This document shows, piece after piece, positions 23,101 to 38,100 of a DNA stretch of 64,000 nt. The translations under genes were made by a program, and so were the position numbers. Origin of the DNA: Candidula unifasciata (Eukaryota > Mollusca > Gastropoda > Stylommatophora > Geomitridae). The stretch is from contig CAJHNH020000235.1 in assembly GCA_905116865.2 (NCBI GenBank), positions 448,815 to 512,814 on the forward strand, in the 5' to 3' direction. Numbering within the stretch: the first letter of the stretch is position 1; each line of letters begins with the position of its first letter. The notes beneath the pieces were generated by a model. That model saw nothing but the letters and a program-made list of their open reading frames with translations. It was not told the origin of the DNA and searched no databases.

Positions 23101-26100
23101 ATTAATACATGACTACCAATGCCACCACATAGTATGGAAGATTGTTTGTGTCAGAACATGTTGAAAGTATTCAAGACAGAAGGTTGTTGGTACAGGACTA
23201 CCAGTTCCACATGGTATGGAAGATCATTTGTGTCAGAACTGGTTGAAAGTATTCAAGACAGAAGGTTGTTAATTTAACTACCAATGCCAAGGTTGTTAAA
23301 ACATGACTACCAATGCCACTACATAGTATGGAAGATTGTTTGTGTCTGAACTTGTTAAAAGTATTCGAGACAGAAGGTTGTTGGCACATGATTACCAGCT
23401 CTACATGGTATGGAAGATCATTTGTGTCAGAACTGGTTGAAAGTATTCAAGACAGAAGGTTGTTAATTTAACTACCAATGCCAAGGTTGTTAATTCATGA
23501 CTACCAATGCCACCACATAGTATGGAAGATTGTTTGTGTCAGAACTTGTTGAAAGTATTCAAGACAGAAGGTTGTTGGTACAGGACTACCAGTTCCACAT
23601 GGTATGGAAGATAATTTGTGTCAGAACTGGTTGAAAGTATTCAAGACAGAAGGTTGTTAATTTAACTACCAATGCCAAGGTTGTTAATACATGACTACCA
23701 ATGCCACCACATAGTATGGAAGATTGTTTGTGTCAGAACTTGTTGAAAGTATTCAAGACAGAAGGTTGTTGGTACAGGACTACCAGTTCCACATGGTATG
23801 GATGATCATTTGTGTCAGAACTGGTTGAAAGTATTCAAGACAGAAGGTTGTTAATTTAACTACCAATGCCAAGGTTGTTAATACATGACTACCAATGCCA
23901 CCACATAGTATGGAAGATTGTTTGTGTCAGAACTTGTTGAAAGTATTCAAGACAGAAGGTTGTTGGTACAGGACTACCAGTTCCACATGGTATGGAAGAT
24001 CATTTGTGTCAGAACTGGTTGAAAGTATTCAAGACAGAAGGTTGTTAATTTAACTACCAATGCCAAGGTTGTTAATACATGACTACCAATGCCACCACAT
24101 AGTATGGAAGATTGTTTGTGTCAGAACTTGTTGAAAGTATTCAAGACAGAAGGTTGTTGGTACAGGACTACCAGTTCCACATGGTATGGAAGATCATTTG
24201 TGTCAGAACTGGTGGAAAGTATTCAAGACAGAAGGTTGTTAATTTAACTACGAATGCCAAGGTTGTTAATACATGACTACCAATGCCACCACATAGTATG
24301 GAAGATTGTTTGTGTCAGAACTTGTTGAAAGTATTCAAGACAGAAGGTTGTTGGTACAGGACTACCAGTTCCACATGGTATGGAAGATCATTTGTGTCAG
24401 AACTGGTTGAAAGTATTCAAGACAGAAGGTTGTTAATTTAACTACCAATGCCAAGGTTGTTAATACATGACTACCAATGCCACCACATAGTATGGAAGAT
24501 TGTTTGTGTCTGAACTTGTTGAAAGTATTCGAGACAGAAGGTTGTTGGCACATGATTACCAGCTCTACATGGTATGGAAGATCATTTGTGTCAGAACATG
24601 ATTACCAGCTCTACATGGTATGGAAGATCATTTGTGTCAGAACTGGTTGAAAGTATTCAAGACAGAAGGTTGTTAATTTAACTACCAATGCCAAGGTTGT
24701 TAATACATGACTACCAATGCCACCACATAGTATGGAAGATTGTTTGTGTCTGAACTTGTTGAAAGTATTCAAGACAGAAGGTTGTTGGTACAGGACTACC
24801 AGTTCCACATGGTATGGAAGATCATTTGTGTCAGAACTGGTTGAAAGTATTCAAGACAGAAGGTTGTTAATTTAACTACCAATGCCAAGGTTGTTAATAC
24901 ATGACTACCAATGCCACCACATAGTATGGAAGATTGTTTGTGTCAGAACTTGTTGAAAGTATTCGAGACAGAAGGTTGTTGGCACATGATTACCAGCTCT
25001 ACATGGTATGGAAGATCATTTGTGTCAGAACATGATTACCAGCTCTACATAGTATGGAAGATCATTTGTGTCAGAACATGATTACCAGCTCTACATGGTA
25101 TGGAAGATCATTTGTGTCAGAACATGATTACCAGCTCTACATGGTATGGAAGATCATTTGTGTCAGAACATGATTACCAGCTCTACATGGTATGGAAGAT
25201 CATTTGTGTCAGAACATGATTACCAGCTCTACATGGTATGGAAGATCATTTGTGTCAGAACATGATTACCAGCTCTACATGGTATGGAAGATCATTTGTG
25301 TCAGAACATGATTACCAGCTCTACATGGTATGGAAGATCATTTGTGTCAGAACATGATTACCAGCTCTACATGGTATGGAAGATCATTTGTGTCAGAACA
25401 TGATTACCAGCTCTACATGGTATGGAAGATCATTTGTGTCAGAACATGATTACCAGCTCTACATAGTATGGAAGATCATTTGTGTCAGAACATGATTACC
25501 AGCTCTACATGGTATGGAAGATCATTTGTGTCAGAACATGATTACCAGCTCTACATGGTATGGAAGATCATTTGTGTCAGAACTGGTTGAAAGTATTCAA
25601 GACAGAAGGTTGTTAATTTAACTACCAATGCCAAGGTTGTTAATACATGACTACCAATGCCACCACATAGTATGGAAGATTGTTTGTGTCTGAACTTGTT
25701 GAAAGTATTCAAGACAGAAGGTTGTTGGTACAGGACTACCAGTTCCACATGGTATGGAAGATCATTTGTGTCAGAACTGGTTGAAAGTATTCAAGACAGA
25801 AGGTTGTTAATTTAACTACCAATGCCAAGGTTGTTAATACATGACTACCAATGCCACCACATAGTATGGAAGATTGTTTGTGTCAGAACTTGTTGAAAGT
25901 ATTCGAGACAGAAGGTTGTTGGCACATGATTACCAGCTCTACATAGTATGGAAGATCATTTGTGTCAGAACATGATTACCAGCTCTACATAGTATGGAAG
26001 ATCATTTGTGTCAGAACATGATTACCAGCTCTACATGGTATGGAAGATCATTTGTGTCAGAACATGATTACCAGCTCTACATGGTATGGAAGATCATTTG

Positions 26101-29100
26101 TGTCAGAACATGATTACCAGCTCTACATGGTATGGAAGATCATTTGTGTCAGAACATGATTACCAGCTCTACATGGTATGGAAGATCATTTGTGTCAGAA
26201 CATGATTACCAGCTCTACATGGTATGGAAGATCATTTGTGTCAGAACATGATTACCAGCTCTACATGGTATGGAAGATCATTTGTGTCAGAACATGATTA
26301 CCAGCTCTACATGGTATGGAAGATCATTTGTGTCAGAACATGATTACCAGCTCTACATGGTATGGAAGATCATTTGTGTCAGAACATGATTACCAGCTCT
26401 ACATAGTATGGAAGATCATTTGTGTCAGAACATGATTACCAGCTCTACATGGTATGGAAGATCATTTGTGTCAGAACATGATTACCAGCTCTACATGGTA
26501 TGGAATATCATTTGTGTCAGAACATGATTACCAGCTCTACATGGTATGGAAGATCATTTGTGTCAGAACATGATTACCAGCTCTACATGGTATGGAAGAT
26601 CATTTGTGTCAGAACATGATTACCAGCTCTACATGGTATGGAAGATCATTTGTGTCAGAACATGATTACCAGCCCTACATGGTATGGAACATATAGAGAT
26701 ATACAACCAGACTATTATTGCAACCTCTGGATTGGGACTCTGCGTTTGCTGCTTAAGATGAGGATGAAGCACTTATGGGAATTTTCTAATTGCTATGATG
26801 TCAGCTGTTAATTCATAACTTGTAACATAAAATCATTCAATTATCTTAATCTGACAGACATGTGTCACTGCACGCCTTACCTTAAACTGACATTTACTGA
26901 CAGGTTGGTACCGAAGGATGATGATGCTTGCAGATACAATTGTGTAACCAAACAATGTGCCAATGCTTATAAACTCTACCAACGTCGTGATTTCAAACAA
27001 CAAAGCCATCAGTGCAGCCAGTAATCCAAAAATGATGATTGCAAATATTGGTGTCTGAAATAAATATTTCTTATTTATACAAATCCAACCAAATGGTACA
27101 CACACTTTGGCAAGAGAAAACAATGTTTTAAAATAAATGTAATACTTAATTTATACAGATATCACTTGTAACACCCTTATTCTCCTTCTCCTTCTTCTGC
27201 CGCTGCTGCATTTATTTTGTTATTCGTGACCACTGTACTGTGAAGCAGACTAAATCTACTTCAAGTCTGGGTTGGTATTTAATTTTTTTTATAACAATAC
27301 AGACACCTGAGCCTACAGACCAGAGGCTGGACTAGCTCAGACATGTCATTTCCACCAAGTGCCAAGTCAATGCCACCAAGTCCCAAGTCAATGCCACTAA
27401 GTGCCAAGTCAATGCCACCAAGTGCCAAGTTACTGCCACCAAGTCCCAAGTGATTGACACCAAGTCCCAAGTCACTGCCACCAAGTCCCAAGTCACTGAC
27501 ACCAAGTCCCAAGTCACTGCCACCAAGACCCAAGTCCCTGCCACCAAGTCCCTAGTCACTGCCACCAAGTCCCCAGTCACTGCCATCAAGTCCCAAGTCA
27601 CTGACACCAAGTCCCCAGTCATTGCCACCAAGTCCCAAGTCACTGACACCAAATCTCCAGTCACTGCCACCAAGTCCCCAGTCACTGCCACCAAGTCCCA
27701 AGTCACTGCCACCAAGTCCCAAGTCACTGACACCAAGTCCCAAGTCACTGACACCAAGTCCCAAGTCCCTGCCACCAAGTCCCAAGTCACTGCCACCAAG
27801 TCCCCAGTCACTGCCACCAAGTCCCAAGTCACTGCTACAAAGTCCTAAGTCACTGCCACCAAGTACAAGGTCATGTCTCAAGTCACCAAGAATGATTCCA
27901 AGCTGAGTCCTGAGTCAAGTCATTTCATTTAGCAATTCATTTGAAAGAAATGCATGGGACAATGCTTTTGGATTAAACTGGTTGGTCTCTTACAAAACTA
28001 AAACAACAGCCAACAATTGTTAAAAATGGTATTATGTAAAATCACTTAACTATATATATAAAAGCCGAAGAAGTTGAATGTGAAAGCTTGATTTATCTAA
28101 ATAGAGTTTGTTCTGTCCTGTTTTATATACAGACATTTAAAATTGAGACGCTGGTCACCAGACTGGACAGTGGGTGACTGCAAAGAATGATTTGTATCAT
28201 CGATACACTACAAGTTATATGTCAAGTCAGGAGTCTTTGTACAAAACCCCAAGTTGAGTCACAAATCATTAATTATGAAATGAAAGTTACTCTCAAGTCC
28301 ACGTGACTAAAGATCTGACCACTGCTACAGACCCACCTGTGTTCGTGGGTGGATGTAAGCCAGAAAGTGAAACAAAAGTCCATCCTCTGCCATGGCATAG
28401 ACTGACCGAGGACACGAGAATGCAGAACCAAGTAACGATGTTGTTATCCCCAGCAGAGTCCCAAACGCAACAATGTACTTTGCCCAGTGAGCACCGACCT
28501 CATCAAAAGCAAATGGAAAAGCCGCTGAAAAAAGGGAAAGAAATGATAAACAATCTGTGAGCACCATTGATCTTTCCGGACAATCGGTATGTTATTGTAG
28601 TTTACGTGCACACCACCCCGGGGAATTCCAGGATGACTGTGTTCCGCTGCATGGCAATCATAACCCCTGGCATGGTTTGTGCAAATGGCAAGAATCCAAA
28701 TTAAATATAGGGGGTAATCAATAAACATGACCTTTATTACTGAGGCTTAAGGGAAAATATGAAATCAACTAAGCTTTGAAAAGCGATTGGGGGTCGTCAG
28801 GAAACCCCCATAATTGCTATTTTTGTTTACTATATTCACATCCTGGTTTATTAAACATAGACTCCCATTAAATGCAATTTAACTTCACTTTTTGAGAATA
28901 TGATTTTTGGCTTCTTCACTAGCAACAGCAATGCCTTCAAAAAATTTAATAAGACGAATAACAGTAAACATCTATAAGACCCTATCAGCAGACTCGAAAG
29001 AAAGCAACATACAACAATTTTCTGTCTACGAACAGGACACTGCAGGCTCAATTACCACACGCATAAAATAAAGATTGTACAGTCCCCACAGTGTGCCTGT

Positions 29101-32100
29101 CAAACAGGACCACAAACACCTGAGCACATTCTGCAGACCTGCCCACTCTACCTACAACTTCGAAAAGACACCTGGCCTCAAGAGCAAAGTGTGCAGAGCA
29201 AGCTATGGGGAACCATGAAGGACCTGCTACTGACATGCGAGTTCATAGAAGCAACCCACCTGATGGTCTGATCTGAGCATACGAATCCAAGCTCAAAGAA
29301 GAAGAAGTAACAAAAGAATCAAAAAGTGAATGAGATTTCAGGACTATTGATGCCACCACATGTCTTTGACATGTTTGTTCTCATATGCTCTTTTTTTTTA
29401 CCTGCTGCAATCCTGTTCTCTTTTTCTCCTAGTCTAAACCCACAATGTGCTGGACTTGTTTCATTTCTGACCATCTTATCGACTGACTCAACCTAAATGG
29501 GGTCAGGAAGTGTCATGGGAAATAAAGGGGGTTAGTATGATGTTGACCACCTCCACATGTGGGTTCTAGGGTCCCACTGGGTTGGGAGTCTGTGGAATGG
29601 ACACACTGCTGATAAACAAATATATCCTAAAAAGTGACTAGATAAGGAATTACTGAAATTGAATGATTTCGGCTGAAAGGTGCAGATATTATGTTATGTT
29701 TTCACAACTAACGTCGCTGCGTACTGGACAATCCCATGCGTGCTCAGTCCTCCGATGCAGCAGCCGCTCCAAGGTACTTCCACTGATTTTTCCCATGAGA
29801 AATCAATTATAGTGTTCCCTGTCTTGGCTTTGAAGACAGCATAAATGTGTTTTACTAAGCCTCACAGCCAAGCAAGTGAATTAGTTATTTAGAACACAAA
29901 ACTAATAAATATGTCAGAGACAAAATATATAAACTGTAGGGGCATCAGGAGCCTCTCTTGGCAGTGGTGAAACGTTGCAAGCTAGCTGGGTTTGGGCACA
30001 TGGGGAGACATGATTTGATTACAAAGACTTTACTTCAAGGAACATTGGGGGGTAGTCAAAGAAGATGAGGGCAAAGAAGAACCTGGAATAACAACATCAA
30101 GAAATGGACAGAACTAAGTTATCATACACACATTCATCAAGCGGAAGACAGAGAAAGATGGCGGGTTTTATGTGCTAGTGCTTTTATCAAGACACCTCCA
30201 CGACCCTGATGGGTCAAGGGTTATGTTATGTTATGTTACAGCCAAGCTGTAAACCACAATACAATGTGCCACCACCGTTTTCAAGATGAATACAGAAAAA
30301 AAATTCTTATTAAATCATCATCATCATGTGCTTTGCCGGTAAGTGTAGACTGTCATGCTTAGCGATCTCACACGATTACCACAATCAAGAATCAGGTCTG
30401 TGTTCTTGCTTCACTCCATTGACTCTTATGACATGCTTGTTAGGAAGGCAGTGGGCCTATTCTTGTTTTTTTCCCCACAGTGGGACCTGGGAACCCATCC
30501 AGGGAATCTGGTGTCATGAAATTAATATACTCTAACTTTAACTCTTGATCCTCTCAACTTTAACTCAACTCTTGATCCTCTCAACTTTAACTCTCGATCA
30601 CCATGACTTTAACTCTTGCTCCTATCAACTTTACCTCTTGATCCTCTCAATGTTAACTCTTGATCCTCTCAACTTTAACTCATGATCATCATGACTTTAA
30701 CTCTTGATCCTCTCAACTTTAACTCAACTCTTGATCCTCTCAACTTTAACTCTTGATCCTCTCAACTTTAACTCTTGATCCTCTCATTTTTAACTCTTAA
30801 TCCTCTCAACTTTAACTCTTGATGCTCATGACTTTAACTCTTGATGCTCATGACTTTAACTCTTGATCCTCTCAACTTTATCTCTTGATTCTCTCAACTT
30901 GAACTCTTGATTCTCTTGACTTTAACTCTTGATCTTCATGACTTTAACTCTTTATCCTCATGTCTAATAACTCTTGATCCTGTCAACTTTAAACTCTTGA
31001 TCCTGTCAACTTTAACTCTTGATTCTTTAGACTTTAACTCTTGATCCTCTTGACTTTAACTCTTGATTCTCTTGACTTTAACTCTTGATTCTCTTGACTT
31101 TAACTCTTGATCTTCATGAATTTAACTCTTTATCCTCATGACTATAACTCTTGATCCTGTCAACTTTAACTCTTGATCTTCCCAACTTTAACTCTTGATT
31201 CTCCTGACTTTAACTCTAGATCCTCATGACTTTAATTTTTGATCCTCCCAACTTTAACTCTTGATCTTCCCAACTTTAACTCTTGATCCTCACAATTGTA
31301 ACTCTTGATCCTCCCAACTTTAACTCTTGGTATAACCAACAGCTAGGGCTTTTTCCTAGAAAAAAAAGTGTCGGTACTCACAACAAAGTGTTAAACAGAT
31401 GCCAGCACTCACAACAAAGTGTTAAAAACAGATGCCAGCACTCACAACAAAGTGTTAAAAACAGATGCCAGCACTCACAACAAAGTGTTAAAAACAGATG
31501 CCAGCACTCACAACAAAGTGTTAAAAACAGATGCCAGCACTCACAACAAAGTGTTAAAAACAGATGCCAGCACTCACAACAAAGTGTTATAAACAGATGC
31601 CAGCACTCACAACAAAGTAGCGATTACAATAGTGGTGAATCCATCATCTATTTCTCAATACCTGTGTTTGTTTTCGAAATTTTAGGATTGTAAGTACATG
31701 TTTTTTTTCTTTTCAAAGATGGCGACTATTGCCATGGCAACCATTATTTTTTTTTTAAACTTAAAGTATGCAAATGTATTAACATATATCCCTACAAATG
31801 AGCATTATAAAATAATTGGTAAATCACTATTATTAATTTAAAATATTTTGATGTAGTGACCCCTTAACAACTCTCTGTCAGCGATTCTGAAGCTGTCCAC
31901 TTCCAAAACTAAGACCACACATAAACAGTTTATTAATAAATAGTATGTTGTTTGAAATATTTGTTTGTCCTCACATGGTAATAAGCTTTGGACTCGGTGG
32001 ATTGCGTGGATGAAACCTCCTATTGCTTCAATGGACAAGAAGGCATTTACCAGCAGGCTCTGTAGAGAGCTTCAAGTAAGGCAGGGCACTTAAAACACCT

Positions 32101-35100
32101 TGGTCATCCACTGGTCATCCACTGCACCTAGGTCCATTTCCAGTCGTCCTGCCATTGGATCAAGATGGACACAGGCAAGAGAGTAAGGTCGACGAATTGC
32201 GCAACTCTTCTTCCTTTAAATCCAAGTCCTTGCATAAGTCACTTTTCATCACTTTTCAATATGCTTTAAACACGAACAGTCACAATCAATGACCTCTGAC
32301 CTGAAGTGTTTGTGTCAAAGTAGGGAATCATCAGTGTCAAACTGGCGCTAGCTAGCAGGTACAGGCAGGTGACAGTCAGCAGCGAGAGAGCTGTAGCTTT
32401 CGGGATGCTCTTCTCTGGATTTTTGGCTTCCTCCCCGGCAACGGCAATGCCTTCAAAGCCGATGTAAGCAAAAAAGCAGGTGGCAGCACCAGACAGTGTG
32501 CCACCAAAGCCAAATGGGAAAAAGCCTCCATACCTGCAGGGAATGTTAACTTTCTGTAAAGTTAATACTTTCAATTGACTGTAAAAATGTAATTTAGTAA
32601 TTTTATCCTGTTGCTCTGCAAATGCTAAAAACAATTTGGGCCATGAAATTCCCAGAAGAATCATTTAAAAAATAACCATTTTACAAAGGTCACTAATAAA
32701 TTTGTAAGAAATTTATATATCTGCATTTTAATCCCCCCTCCTCCCCTTCCTTCCTCCCAGAAATAAAAAGATATAAAAAACGGGCAATCAATAATCATGT
32801 CCTGGGAAGTAGAGGCGGACGGCGTGATGCTGACTTCATCATTCATCTTGGGCCAATTGGTCTATAAAATATAGGTCTAGCCCTATATGCCCTATACGCC
32901 TAAAGATGTAGAAACCATAGAATTTAACTACACATTTTGAGAACAGGTTATTGCTGATAGACCTATGATTTGGTATTCACAGGATACCAAGTCACAAGCA
33001 GAAGTCACTAGATTTATTCGTTGGATGGTGACAGGATTAACTTGCGATTTAAAGAAAAGATGGTTGTTGGTTTGAACATCACGGCACAAGGGTAGTAACC
33101 CATAAGTGTTATATTCTACTTCTAACTCAAGTCTGAGTCCAAAGAATCTCAGCGCAGTACACAACTCCATAGCACCGGCGAGGATCCTAAACTATTTTGG
33201 TAGATTTTTACCTCCAAATTTTGCCAGGGCAGCGCCGTTAAGCTACTCTTTTTGATTTCTAACTGCCAAGGGATATTTTACATGCACAACAATACACACG
33301 GGCATCTGATCTCACTACCCACAGACCAGGGGAAGTTACTAGAAGTCCACGAGAAAAAATCCCAGCCTTCACAGCGGCCTGAACCTGGGACGTCCTGCAC
33401 TCGAGGCGGACGCCATGCCTGGAGATCACTCAACCCCCCTTTAAAGAAAAGATTGAAAACAGTAACTAAATTTACTCACCCTCCACTGATGGACCACAGA
33501 CTTGTGTTGGCAAATGTAAAGCCAGCGATGATGATGAACAGCAACACAAAAGCATTGAGTACAGTGAACACACTGTTGAAATTCACGGAAATCTTGGCTC
33601 CGAATCCGATGATGATGAAAGCGATGATGGTGATGCCCGTGGCTACAAGATCTGGATATTCTGAGAGCCACTCATTGTCTTGGGACAGATGACCTGAAAG
33701 GTCAAGGGTCAGAGTGTAATCTCTATTTTTAGAAATGGAAGAAAGGGAACAATAACTATTCCTAAAGATGCTGCCATGTGGCATTGGTAGTCATGTCTAT
33801 CCACAACCTTCTGTTTAACTTACTGTCAGTCTTATAGTCCATGCCGTGTGGCATTGGTAGTCATGTCTATCCACAACCTTCTGTTTAACTTACTGTCAGT
33901 CTTATAGTCCATGACATGTGGCATTGGTAGTCATGTCTATCCACAACCTTCTGTTTAACTTACTGTCAGTCTTATAGTCCATGCCGTGTGGCATTGGTAG
34001 TCATGTCTATCCACAACCTTCTGGCTTGTGTACTTTCAATCACTTCTGACACAGATGATCTTCCATGCATGATGTCAAAATGTCAAGCATCTTCTCTCTG
34101 TCTCCTTCTGCCTCTTTTCCCCTCCAACTTTCCTATGGTCATGATGTACTCCAGTTTTCTCCTTCTTATGACAAGACCAGCAAATTTAGATTGTCTCCTT
34201 CGTTTGTTTTAGTATCCAGAAGCCATGAGTTGTTAACCCTTAGGCTCGGTATTATGGATATCGCAACCTTTCGGCCTTGATTCCATTGTAAATACCGTAA
34301 ATCTGGGAGAAAATGTGGCTTTCCTGCCTACCCCCGGGATTGAACCCGGACCACAAGGAGTACGTCACCCGGTCTCCGCGAAATCCGGTTTAGCCAATTC
34401 CGCTAGAGAGCCGGGCATTGTCTCCTTCTGATGTGAGCAATCAGTTCTCCTCGTGAGTCAGTTGTTTTCAAGACATCTTCATTACTCTTTTTAAAAAAAA
34501 ATCTGTCAAGGGTGTTCTCAGATAAGTCTATAAAACGTTCTTCAGTGCTTTCAAATAACTGTTTTGCTAATCATCTAACTGTCCATAATTTACTTTCGTA
34601 TATCAAGATGGGATTCATATAGATCATGATAGTTTTCTTGTACACCTCAACAAACAAACTTAATTCATATGAAATCCTATATAAAACACATGCACAAACC
34701 AAGATGAGTAATTGTTCCATTTCTGATGGCCTGGTTAAAGACAGCATCTAAAGCTCCACTCCATGCCCTGGCAACAGAGGCTGCACCAATCACATGCTCA
34801 AGAATAACATTCCAGCCAATCAGAAATCCCCACAGCTCACCAATGGTCACATAAGTATAGGAGTAGGCGGAGCCAGCTAATGATTGGATAAACACATGTA
34901 CTGGTTAATACAATGGTAAGCAATGGTCATATTGTTATGTGAACAAGTGCAGAGCAATGAACATGGAGTTTTACTTGCTGCAACAAGCTAGTGTCCAAGA
35001 AAGCTGGCTAGATACCCAAACCAAATTTTCTCCCAAATACTTAAGTCGATTCTCTAGTAGACATAAACATTGTTTTATTTTCAGACTAAGGACATGGCAC

Positions 35101-38100
35101 AACAGACTTCACCAACGTATGCTCACATTTTTTGGGTGTAGGAAACAATTAGATGCCCCTGCAACTTGGCACCTGAAAATGCTAAGTATGTACATGATTA
35201 CGTAAAGTGTACGCTGCCAGAAGGGAAACGATCTGGCCTGTAACCACTTCAATCAAGACAAAGCTGTATGGTACACAAGGAGATTTGGACTGCATGAAAG
35301 CTATCGAAAGGCTCCTGCAGTTTTAAGTTTTCTGATATAAGGATCAAAGAAGAAGAAGAAGAAGAAGAAGAAGACGCTGCAAAAATTCCAGGTGTAGGAA
35401 GTTATAATGGAAAAGGCAAACATTCTGAGCTCTTCTCATGAATGTTTGCTATATGAAAACATAATGTTCGACATAACTCATGCAAGAATGTGTCATTAAC
35501 TTTTTCAGTCCAAGAAGATCATAGCTGATGTCCTGTTGTGACAGCCAAAATTATAGGTATATTACATCCTCAGGGACTAAATGTACAACACAGTGTAGGA
35601 GACAAATGTTTTGCTGTGACTAAACTTCACCATCATCAAGTGCCTTGCCAGCTGGTGTAGGCATTCATGCATCTCCACAGATGTCGGTCTTTGGTGGTCT
35701 GGATCAATTCCACTGATGATATTCTTCCATGCCACTGTCTTAAGCCATCCACCATCATTTCTCTTGGTCTGCCTCTGCCTTTTCTACCAGTGATCTTTCC
35801 AGTCGTCAGGATATTTTCCAGTGTACCTCTTCTCATCACATGACTTTAGAACTTTGTTTGTCTCCTTCTCATTGTTATATTTAATGTTCTACTATTATTA
35901 GCCATTTCACGTCAATCATTGTTAGTTATTCTGCCCGTCCAAGGTATTTGCAAAATTCTTCTCAAGAACTGCATCTCAGGTGCATCCAAACTCTTCTTAA
36001 TTTGTTTGCTCACATTACATGATTCTGCGATCGAAACTCACTGCTGACTGCATGGGTTTTTACCATGGTATGGGACGTCGCAGGTTGGCCCAGCCTAAAA
36101 TGTGTACCAGGATGGGCTGTCCTGGGAAAGTAAAGACAGCCGGCGTAATGCTGACCACATTACCCACCGAGTGCTGATGGTCTGTAAAAATATGGGCGCT
36201 CTTCCCATATGCCCGTTGCGCCGAAAGGCGTGAAAAGGAATCTTTGCTTGCTTACATGATTCACTGCCATACAACAGAACAGGTCCGATATAACATTTCA
36301 GTACTCGTTTTCTGATGATGGGTCTGTGCCGGACTAAAGAAACTTATACAGTGGCACTTTAGGTCATGGATGCCTCTAAGCATGAACTAATCGGTCCACA
36401 AACACAGTATCTGAATAAATTTTGACTTGACCCGCAAAAAATGCTTCGGTCCACGAATGCACAAACATGGCTTTGGGGCCATGTTTTTGGCTAACATACA
36501 AGAAAGTTGTACTCAGGTTTGTATGCTATGAAAGGTATTTATCTTTGCCTTGTTCTTGATACAATGTTTTCCTGGTATTGCATTTAATTACCCCTTTCAT
36601 GGCTCCCAGGAAAGTGAAAAGTGTTTGTGACCATGGTGTAAAGAAGTCTAAGCATATTACAGTAGAAAAAAAGAAGGATACAATAACTAAACATGAAAAT
36701 GGTGTTCATATTACCGATCTCAGGAAGCTGTAAGACATGACTAAATCTACAATCCATACTATCTACAATCCGTACTATCTACAATCCATACTATCTACAA
36801 TCCATACTATCTACAATCCGTACTATCTACAATCCACACTATCTACAATCCGTACTATCTACAATCCGTACTATCTACAATCCGAACTATGTACAATCTG
36901 TACTATCTACAATCCGTACTATGTACAACTCGCACTATCTACAATCTGTACTATGTACAATCCGTACTATCTACAATCTGTAATATGTACAATCCATACT
37001 ATCTACAATCTGTAATATGTACAATCCGTACTATCTACAATCTGTATTATCTACAATCCATACTATCTACAATCCGTACTATCTACAATCCACACTATCT
37101 ACAATCCGTACTATCTACAATCCGTACTATCTACAATCCGAACTATGTACAATCTGTACTATCTACAATCCGTACTATGTACAACTCGCACTATCTACAA
37201 TCTGTACTATGTACAATCCGTACTATCTACAATCTGTAATATGTACAATCCATACTATCTACAATCTGTAATATGTACAATCCGTACTATCTACAATCTG
37301 TAATATGTACAATCCGTACTATCTACAATCTGTAATATGTACAATCCGTACTATCTACAATCTGTATTATCTTAAAGAACAAGCTGCGCTAAAGATGACT
37401 GATGTGGTTAAAAGAGGTACTGTGTTAATTAAACAAAGCCCATCATTAGGAAAACAGGAACAGACCCACTGCCTCCCCAAAGCATGTCGTAAGAGTCGAC
37501 TAATTGGGGAGCTTCCTTTGAAGTCGGAGTGCATCCACCTGAGAGGCAAGGAACCAACAGTCTGCATTCAAGTGAATCAGATCTGTAAAACTGAGGCACA
37601 CTCAGGTTCTGGAGCAGGACAGCAGTTCAGAAGTGGATGAACAGCCAGAACTTTCCACCAGAGTGTACAGCTGGTAAACGAGAAGAAGAAGAAGAAGAAG
37701 AAGAATTTAACAAAGCTCTCAATTGTTAGAAGAAGTAGAATAATCAAAGTTAGCCACTGAGCCAGCAATCAAACCACTGCTTAGGATACAAACAAGAACA
37801 AAAATACAGGAAATACCCAAAAAGTTGTCCAAAGTTATAATGGAATGGAACTCTCCTTCGAAGGAGTAGTCTTCCTCCTACTCCTCTTCTATCTGCCTGT
37901 GCCAGCAATAATCAAACCCAAAGGTCAAGTTATACCATATACTGGGAGTCGCCGTGGCAGAGCGGCTAGACGCGCGCCGCGGATCAGAAGGTCGTGAGTT
38001 TGCTCCCTGGTGAAGCCGGACTTTTCTTCAAAAATGACCTTGGCTCCCAGGTAGACCCAGCCTTGAGTGGGTACCGGGTGCAGTCTTGGGAAGTAAAGGC

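Noticed and set aside
27330..27906. Long open frames on both strands (repeating [21 protein letters not shown])
   Set aside because: The 21-bp minisatellite unit is a multiple of three, so open frames arise automatically.
34310..34416. Functional tRNA gene on the minus strand
   Set aside because: A and B boxes are good, but acceptor and anticodon stems do not pair cleanly and the element has SINE-type target duplications.
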